Assembly (NCBI GenBank): GCA_003024985.2
Contig: PXIH01S0007214.1
Reading direction: 5' to 3' (one strand)
From: Euperipatoides rowelli
Taxonomy: Eukaryota > Onychophora > Udeonychophora > Euonychophora > Peripatopsidae
DNA: 14,817 nucleotides
In this document: one piece after another, positions 9,118-14,817 of the stretch
Layout: every line of letters begins with the position of its first letter
Position numbering within the stretch: the first letter of the stretch is position 1
The notes under the pieces: generated by a model
What the model saw: only the letters and a program-made list of their open reading frames with translations
Database searches by the model: none
What the model was told of the DNA's origin: nothing
Translations under genes and position numbers: made by a program

Positions 9118-9270
9118 TCATGCGTACGACAGGGTATAAAACTTTACGACCAATCCTGTACTGAAAAGAGGGTCAACCAAAATCTTTGGCACGTCCCTGG
9201 ACCAACCGTATCTTACAATATTCATTTCTTTTGACACTAGAACATACTCTTTTGAATTGAGTTGAAACAT
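9118..9270 (-). CDS. 50-codon open frame, uncertain coding
   Basis: ATG at 9270 to TGA at 9118, with the frame open for about 15 further codons upstream. It begins MFQLNSKEYVLVSKEMNIVR and contains GWSRDVPKILVDPLF, with a protein-like composition. The plus strand is also open over much of the same stretch, so the whole patch is simply less AT-rich than its surroundings and may be an old repeat. It lies in the intron after the exon at 9531 and has no obvious splice sites. I recognise no family. Confidence 0.2.
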   Translation of the reverse strand: MFQLNSKEYVLVSKEMNIVRYGWSRDVPKILVDPLFSTGLVVKFYTLSYA

Positions 9271-9530
9271 AGTGCCTTTTGTGGTTAAAAATAAAAATTC
9301 ATAAAGAAAAATTAAAGCTCAAAAACAGTATAAAGACGATTTGAACAAAGTTGGCAACTACTGTTGTTACAGCAACTCAAAAGTCTTCACTAAAGTTAGG
9401 TTGACCTTTGTGTACACCAAGATTGTGACTGAGAAACATTTGAAAATATCACATACTTAAGCATAGCTTTTTATGTTTTTGTTTCATTAGAGTCAACATT
9501 ATAAAAAGTTCTACTTTGCATACTACTTAC

Positions 9531-9647
9531 CAAATTAGTAACATCTACTTCTTGATCGAGGGCTATGTTTAACTCCAAGATGGCTTTAGAAAGGTCAAAA
9601 TTGAGCATATCTTCATATGAATGGCATGAAACTTCAAAGGACAAACT
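9531..9647 (-). CDS. 39-codon internal exon of the unrecognised split gene
   Basis: The acceptor is preceded by a long T-rich tract (TTTTTTTTCTTTTTTTGTTAATTTAG) ending at 9648. The donor is TTG|GTAAGT at 9530, matching the consensus through +6. The exon is phase 0 at both ends, and this frame alone is open. It begins SLSFEVSCHSYEDMLNFDLS and ends ALDQEVDVTNL. The second half (about residues 18-34) looks helical and acidic. Two downstream partners fit its phase: the 43-nt exon at 5244-5202, which leads to a stop at 1839, and the coiled-coil exon at 547-299. Upstream, a phase 0 donor at 13801 is a candidate partner. An internal ATG at codon 14 could also start translation if the upstream exon is untranslated. 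No known domain is recognised. Confidence 0.62.
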
Positions 9648-10209
9648 CTAAATTAACAAAAAAAGAAAAAAAATTGTTTGCAGGATTTATTTTATCTTAG
9701 GTTAAAAATCCCCAATTATTAATAAATGAAATCCTAATAAATAAATAGGTGTAGATCTTTTTTGTTACAGACATGAGGCCAGCTTAAAAAAAAAAAAAAA
9801 AAGAGCTGAACTAATTTTAGGCATATCGTACAAGTGTCACAAACAATCAACATCATGTTATGTAGCCTACAGTATACTGTAAGTCTGTGTGTGCAGGAGG
9901 GGAGGGGGTGAGCCCAACATTAAGTTAGTTGTGTCACAAAAACTATTGCTTTGGAATTTCAACCATTATATATAATCTCACAATTTAACCAGTTTAAAAA
10001 AAAAATGATGATTGACTTAAAAGGTCTAGGTGGGGTGAACACCCAAATATTAACAGTTGATATTTTTCATATACTCTGAATGTTAGAAATATCAATTTAA
10101 TTTTTAATTATCAGTTATTATAAGCTAATTTAAGTTATTTAAATAGCAACTAGGATTAATTTCTGAGGAGAAAAGTTGATACTCTATAATGTCACATTGT
10201 CCATTTCAA

Positions 10210-10435
10210 GCCAGATTAGAAAGCATTAAACAAGGGTTAGAATGAAATATTTTGGGAATAATGAGGGTACAGAGTGTGGCTATGTAGGAAGGGTGAGGAG
10301 AATTTTGAACATATTATGTTAGATTGCAAGTAGTAAAAGAATGACATAATTAAAATAGTTAATGAAGGGGGGGGGGGCTGAACTGGGAAGGGGTGTTGAG
10401 AGGGAGAAAATTATAATTGCTTAGGATTTGAAGGG
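10210..10435 (+). pseudogene. LINE reverse-transcriptase C-terminus with CCHC zinc knuckle, frameshifted
   Basis: In consecutive frames the plus strand reads RVRMKYFGNNEGTEC (10233-10277), then LCRKGEENFEHIMLDC (10280-10327), and then, past two stops, IVNEGGGG and GAELGRGVEREKIIIA up to a TAG. Allowing a one-base deletion near 10280 gives C-x2-C-x8-H-x4-C. This is the zinc knuckle near the C-terminus of non-LTR retrotransposon ORF2 proteins, where the EExxEH...C pattern and a following 'I L x E x G' segment are typical of R1/Jockey-like elements. The copy is dead, with at least two frameshifts, tandem stops (TAG TAA at 10331-10336) and an 11-base G run inside the frame. The catalytic polymerase motifs lie upstream and are missing, so it is a 5'-truncated insertion. 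The family is identified by motif, not by a search. Confidence 0.6.
10367..10405 (+). repeat. G11 run and G clusters, possible G-quadruplex
   Basis: Eleven G at 10367-10377 are followed by GGG, GGGG and GGG clusters within 30 bases, enough for an intramolecular G-quadruplex. It lies within the LINE relic, where the G run probably expanded by slippage. Confidence 0.5.
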
Positions 10436-11037
10436 GAGGGAGAGTGGATTTGGTAGGTGAAAGAGTTGTTAATGGAATGGGAATTAAAATAAGGGGATTG
10501 TAAGTAAGTTTAATGGAGTGGATTGGATGAAAAGGCTAAAATTCAATAGAGATGAATGATTCCGGAGAAAAGAAGAAGCCTACTGATATATCATATTTAC
10601 ATGATGCTAGAAATTATTTTCTTTTACAATTTAAAATAACAAAGACAAATATTGCAGAAGTTAACAAGCAAGTTAGTCAATGAGCTATGTAGACTAACCT
10701 TAACTTGACCAATATTTATTTTTCTATTATTATAACCTGAAATTTGCTTTGTTACTAAACAAAATATTTATAGGGAAAATGTACACTACCGGTGCAAATG
10801 TAAACATACGTTAGCGAGCTATAATGTAAAAGATAAGCAGTGAATGCATGTTATAATAATTAACTGTGATAATAGTGTACTTTGTAGTAGGGTTGAGTCG
10901 ATTATCTTTTTTTTTTTTTATTAAAATGTTTTGCCATTTACTTGCTATAAATTTTATCAAAAGAAGACTAAATGGGCACAAATACACACAGAATTAAATT
11001 TCAGCGATGAAATTTATGTCCCCACTGAGAGTCTGAG

Positions 11038-12165
11038 CATTTTAATTAATAGTTTTTCGTCAGTAATACTGTATAGCAATCGCATGACACATCTAAATAA
11101 ATAATAGTGAATCTAAATAAGATAGAAAGAAATTTTAAATATATTTTTCATGTTATTTTTTGTAAGGAATTCAACTATTCAAATTACAAAAAAATCCAAC
11201 AAAGGGATTTTTTTTAATTAATATTTTACGTAATGTCGGGCAAATTATCAATTTATATAGGCTATCCCATGACACATCTGAATAAATAATAGTGAATCTA
11301 AATAAGATAGAAACTTTAAATATATTTTTTATTTTATTTTTTGTAAGCAATTCAACTATCCAAATTACAAAAGAATCCAACAAAGGGATTTTTTTTAATT
11401 AATATTTTACATAATGTTGGGTAAATTATCAATTGATTATAGGCTATCCCATGACACATCGGAATAAATAATAGTGAATCTGAATAATATAGAAATTAAC
11501 TTTAAATATAATTTTTATTTTATGTTTTGTAAGGAATTCAGCTATCCAATTACAAAAAAATCCAACAAAGGGATTTTTTTAATTAATATTTTACATAATG
11601 TCGGGTAAATTATCAATTATGTATATCTGGCTATCCCATGACACATCGGAATAAATAATAGTGAATCTAAATAAGATAGAAAGGAACTTTAAATATATTT
11701 TTCATTTTACTTTTTGTAAGGAATTCAACTATCTAAATTACAAAAAAAAATCCAACAAAGAGATTTTTTTAAATTAATATTTTACCTAATATTGGGAAAA
11801 TTATCAATTGATTATAGGCTATTCCATGACACATCAGAATAAATAATAGTGAATCAAAAAAAGTTAGAAACAAACTTTAAATATAATTTTTATTTTATTT
11901 TGTAATAAATTCAATTATTCAAATTACAAAAAAATCCAACAAAGACATTTGTTTAATTAATATTTTACGTAATGTCTGGTAAATTATCAATTGATTATAT
12001 ACAGTATATAGACTATCCCATGACACATCGGAATAAATAATAGTAAATCTAAATAAGATAGAAACAAACTTTAAATACATTTTTTTATTTTAATTAGGAA
12101 TTCAAATATCCAAATTAAAAAAAAATCTAACAGAGATTATTTTTAATTAATATTTTTCGAAAAAT
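11038..12165. repeat. Tandem array of six ~185-bp monomers
   Basis: The landmark ATGACACATC recurs at 11084, 11269, 11451, 11638, 11826 and 12020, giving periods of 185, 182, 187, 188 and 194 bases. Each unit carries, in order, AATAAATAATAGTGAATC, a T-rich stretch with TTGTAAGGAATTC (altered in some copies), TCCAACAAAG and TTTAATTAATATTTTAC. The tail of a decayed seventh unit precedes the first copy from about 11038. Copies 2 to 4 are most alike, while 5 and 6 are more diverged, and the sixth has an insertion before it and a changed end. The short frames inside are by-products of the repeat. The unit length is close to a nucleosome plus linker, as in many satellites. Whether it is a local duplication or a genome-wide satellite cannot be told here. 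Confidence 0.93.
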
Positions 12166-12214
12166 CACCAATAAAAAAAAAAAGTCCCTAATTTCTTATA
12201 TTAACCATTAGGGT

Positions 12215-12433
12215 ATGATTACACTTGCGTCTGAGACATCGCGTTTCTTAATTGGCGCGCTTCAAACGTGTTATAAAGTTGGGATCACACTTGGCGATCG
12301 AAACGGAACATTTTCAGGATCAGATACTGGCTATTCCGACAAAAATCATATCGTCTACCAGATATATAAAACACCCATTGAATATATTATGATCAGAAGT
12401 GAACAGCAATTTAATGTTTTGTGTACCTTATAA
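12215..12433 (+). mobile_element. Transposon-like patch carrying a 72-codon ATG frame
   Basis: A less AT-rich, CpG-containing patch begins immediately after the tandem array. GATTACACTTGCG (12217-12229) is repeated as GATCACACTTGGCG (12283-12296). 'TTCACACTTGCGATCG'-type sequence is common in small non-autonomous DNA transposons, so this is my preferred reading. An ATG-initiated frame of 72 codons runs from 12215 to TAA at 12431-12433 (start MITLASETSRFLIGALQTCY). The internal repeat makes ITL...(S/G)xxS-like segments recur, and no domain is recognised, so I do not call a gene. Inverted ends and a target duplication were not found. Confidence 0.3.
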
Positions 12434-12521
12434 GATTCACAATAATAATATTGTTAGAATGAAATTATTAAATTTGTTTTCTGAAGCAAGCAATTGATTT
12501 CTTTATTCAATCTAAGATTTA

Positions 12522-12522
12522 N
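12522..12522. other. Unresolved base (N)
   Basis: Single N within AT-rich sequence, from an ambiguous assembly or heterozygous site. Confidence 0.99.
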
Positions 12523-13774
12523 TTCAAAATTTGTTAAATATGGTAGCCTATACCATAGGCCTAATTATCCCTGCATATGAGCAAAAAAATCATTAGATAT
12601 TCATGTAAACCTTTTTAAAATTATTTTTTCTATACTTCTAATCGAAATTTAAAAAAAAAAAAAAAGATTTTTGTTTTTTAATGTGGAGTGGTAGAATCCA
12701 AATTCTCTGAATTTAAGTGGAATGAAAGGGTTAAGACTTGTTGTCTTTTCTAATTAATCGTTCAACTCAATAGTATGACCAAGGATAAAAAAAATATTAA
12801 AAAAAAAAAAAATGTTAGAATCAACAACAGAAGAAGCAAGTTTGATAAGCTTATAAAATATATAAAGCCTAGTGAATTTTTAAAATATATTATTTTGGAA
12901 GTCAACACATGTTAAGTACCCTGGCTTGCTTATATTGTTACAATTATTTTATTAATAAATTAAATTTTAATGTTAAATAATATATCGTTAATTTCAACAT
13001 TTATTATTTAAAAAAAGAAAGTGCAAGGTATTTTCTTAAAAAGCATTTGGGTTGGTTCACTTTTTATAGGGTCGGTCGGGTTACCAAAGTATAGTGCCTA
13101 AAATATTAATATCAGTAAACATTTTTTGTTGGGCAACTTAGGGCTTATTATTATTATTGTTTGTTTCAATGCCCATTATAATATAATGCAATACCAACGT
13201 ATAGTACTAAATTTGATTTATATTTTTTTCCCCCGAAGATTTAAGTTGAGATTAACTTAAGAAATAATTTAATTTTGCATTTGGTAAAAATAAAATGGTG
13301 TTTATTTTACAGCTCGTTGTATTTACTGTACGTTCGTTGATTTTTTTTATTTTACAGTATATCTTTGAAATCTTTGCTTAACTTAAATTTGACAAAAAAA
13401 AAATTAATATTATAATTACAGTATATTAAAAAAACAATCCAAATGTACAGTATGTCTATATAACAGTCAAATATTAAGTCAATTTGAAATTTTGTTTGCA
13501 AAATTTTTACGTTTTGAATTTATTAGATTTGGAGGGCGGGGGAAGAGGTTATCCATTTAATATCCAGATATTAATGACGGTTATCCGGATAGCAAAATTA
13601 GTATTTTTGCCCATCCCTACTTTGTAGGAAGAACTTCGAAATGGATGTGCTCTGTTTTGGCAATCTGTTGTTTAAAAGTCTATATGACGAGGAAAAAAAT
13701 TGTGCTAAGATCGTTTTAAAGTCAGAAAAAAAGGTACCAATTTATTTTAAAAATTATATATACTTCTAGTAATA

Positions 13775-13775
13775 N
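13775..13775. other. Unresolved base (N)
   Basis: Single N just downstream, on the minus strand, of the tentative start-exon donor. It does not affect a called exon. Confidence 0.99.
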
Positions 13776-13801
13776 TTAAACAGCATAAATAAATAAAATA
13801 C

Positions 13802-13825
13802 CTTGAAGAAATGTAATTGATGCAT
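13802..13825 (-). CDS. Tentative start exon of the split gene
   Basis: On the minus strand, ATG at 13825 (context GGAGCATGC, A at -3) is followed by seven codons (MHQLHFFK) and a donor AAG|GTATTT at 13801. The exon ends in phase 0, so it joins the exon at 9647-9531 without breaking the frame and would give a 98-residue protein ending at 1839. The donor is only moderate and the peptide is too short to judge. A longer minus-strand frame through the same bases, with ATG at 13950 (MRFVSENVEFRVFSNNFG...), ends at this donor in phase 2 and would not fit. The plus strand is also open here. Treat this as a hypothesis. Confidence 0.17.
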
Positions 13826-14071
13826 GCTCCCCAATATTTATCCGTCGAGGATTCTCCAGAGCCTACACCCCCCCCTCCCCCAACCCAACCAACTTTTATT
13901 GTTTTTCTGCAGGAATCTCGTGAACCAAAATTATTGCTAAAAACTCGGAATTCCACGTTTTCGCTGACAAATCTCATGTCTGTTTTAATATACTATTGCA
14001 ATCTAATTGGAATGCATTATAATACTATTTTAAAATATTTTGAAAATGGTGCAATTTTTTTAACATTATAA
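13817..14071 (+). other. Plus-strand open frame with proline-rich segment and splice-acceptor-like site
   Basis: The frame is open for 84 codons from 13817 to TAA at 14069-14071. Its first half reads HAPQYLSVEDSPEPTPPPPP. A textbook acceptor-like sequence (TTTTATTGTTTTTCTGCAG) ends at 13913 and is followed by ESREPKLLLKTRNSTFSLTN. No good donor follows, and no ATG opens the frame except one at 13820. The opposite strand is also open over 13747-13977, with a glycine-rich segment facing the prolines because of the C run at 13868-13875. One strand may hold a real exon, but I cannot decide which. Confidence 0.25.
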
Positions 14072-14570
14072 AAACAATTATTATTCAATTGTGATCATTA
14101 AAACTAGCATGATTTCATCCAAAGTTGATAGTATAATAAATGAAATTGATTAATATATTTGAAAGCAGGACTTATCAGCCTAGCAAACAAAGTTTTAGCG
14201 ATTTAAAATTGTTCAGCTGTTCATACTGCCACACGAAGATACAAAGTGCAATCCCATTTAGACAGCAATTGGAATCGATAACATTTAGTTAAACCATCTT
14301 GCAAAATTAAATGCGTGCATGTATGCAACAAAAGGTTTAGAAGACTTAAAACCATAGAGGCAAAAAATAATTTTAAATTTTCTCTATCCATTCCTCCATC
14401 GTTATTATACTGTATGATTAAAATATAATAATGTTCTAGAAAGTATTTTTATTTATTTAAAAAATGGAGGAGCTGACACACTTATGGCTTAATTGTTTAT
14501 TAGGTTATTTTAAATTTCATATGTTGGACAAATTTAGATATTTAAAAAAAATCTAAATACAAGGGGTAAC
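14072..14570. other. AT-rich stretch, nothing identified
   Basis: I see no open frame, splice-bounded exon, RNA gene or repeat that I can support here, apart from scattered A/T runs. Confidence 0.4.
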
Positions 14571-14654
14571 TTACATCACTGACCTTTAGTCACAAATTAC
14601 ATCCAATATTAATTTAAATACAGCATATTTTATTACTTTGCCATGTTCATTCAC

Positions 14655-14735
14655 TTAACACGTTCGCTGCAGATCACTCAAATCCGAATCAACGCGAACT
14701 TTCACAATATGCTGATGACTCGAATCTGAGTCCAT
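14655..14735 (-). CDS. Short ORF or possible 5' exon at the window edge
   Basis: ATG at 14735 (context ACAATGG, A at -3, G at +4, a good start context) opens a 26-codon frame beginning MDSDSSHQHIVKVRVDSDLS and ending at TAA. The frame is also open upstream to near the window end. The DNA is richer in CpG than its surroundings and contains a diverged 19-bp direct repeat (15 of 19 identical) encoding DSDSSH and DSDLSD. A strong donor (GAT|GTAAGT) lies on the same strand at 14571, so a transcript could begin here with this as an upstream ORF or partial exon. No phase 0 donor joins it to the exon at 9647. Function is unknown. Confidence 0.25.
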   Translation of the reverse strand: MDSDSSHQHIVKVRVDSDLSDLQRTC

Positions 14736-14817
14736 TGTGTTACAAGCTTCAAAATGCAAATATGAATTGAGCAACAGTGTTAAAATATTTTTATCATTTA
14801 GGCACATAAAATAGGAA

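Larger units (their letters stand above)
5245..9530 (-). other. Large intron filled with repeat remnants
   Basis: A 4.3-kb stretch between the first two recognised exons. From about 5330 to 7860 it is a patchwork of less AT-rich segments unlike the rest of the window, including LTR-like modules and broken frames. From 7860 to 8880 it returns to AT-rich DNA with A and T homopolymers (for example near 8331-8344 and 8384-8398). A perfect inverted repeat and a 50-codon frame lie between 8914 and 9270. Confidence 0.45.
9648..11037. other. Noncoding stretch with a LINE relic
   Basis: AT-rich sequence upstream of the exon at 9647. It contains a poly-A run at 9787-9801, a G-rich patch near 9897-9910, a 14-bp palindrome of the word TACAGTA with its complement near 9868, and the LINE relic at 10210-10435. 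The G-rich plus strand to about 10570 is probably the 3' untranslated region of that LINE. I see no exon. Confidence 0.45.
12166..13746. other. AT-rich region with one transposon-like patch
   Basis: After the tandem array comes the patch at 12215-12433. From 12440 to 13746 I see A/T homopolymers, several TACAGTAT words and one unresolved base at 12522, but no exon, RNA gene or recognisable repeat. Confidence 0.45.

Noticed and set aside
11171-11383. 70-codon minus-strand open frame
   Set aside because: It lies inside the tandem array and spans monomer units, so it is a by-product of the repeat.
1-14817. Bacterial-style operon, CRISPR array or defence system
   Set aside because: No long frames, no ribosome binding sites, no short regularly spaced direct repeats with unique spacers. 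The 185-bp array has no spacers.

Overview
This is AT-rich eukaryotic DNA, almost certainly from an animal. It has no long open reading frames, no bacterial operon structure, short exon-like islands with good splice signals, many homopolymer runs and decayed retrotransposon pieces. The repeat types (R1/CR1-like LINE relics, gypsy-like LTR fragments, DNA-transposon termini and a ~185 bp tandem array) suggest a non-model, perhaps marine, invertebrate. The species cannot be fixed from the sequence. Two unresolved bases (N at 12522 and 13775) show it is an assembled draft.

The gene content I can support is on the minus strand and consists of exons in large introns. Reading downstream on that strand: 9647-9531 (39 codons, phase 0 at both ends), 5244-5202 (43 nt, phase 0 in, 1 out) and 1951-1839 (phase 1 in, ending in TAA). 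These three join in one frame and encode the last 90 residues of a protein I do not recognise. Further downstream, 547-299 is an 83-codon exon, phase 0 at both ends, that encodes a lysine-rich coiled coil. The phases also allow 9531 to join 547 directly, so the exons ending at 1839 could be an alternative 3' end of one gene rather than a separate gene. A tentative start exon lies at 13825-13802.

The introns and flanks hold several repeats. There is a probable LINE endonuclease remnant (about 4034-4282), a GGGAC-rich DNA-transposon terminus (4873-4985) and a retroelement-like, GC-richer zone (about 5970-7860) with two LTR-like promoter modules. A perfect 18-bp inverted repeat lies at 8914-8951. 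A frameshifted LINE reverse-transcriptase C-terminus with a CCHC zinc knuckle lies at 10210-10435. A six-copy, roughly nucleosome-length tandem array (11038-12165) is followed directly by a transposon-like ORF (12215-12433).

I found no rRNA, convincing tRNA, CRISPR array or prokaryotic-type system. I also see no coherent new biological system. The most useful leads are the unassigned split gene with its possible alternative ending, the tandem array, and a marked excess of the word TACAGTAT.
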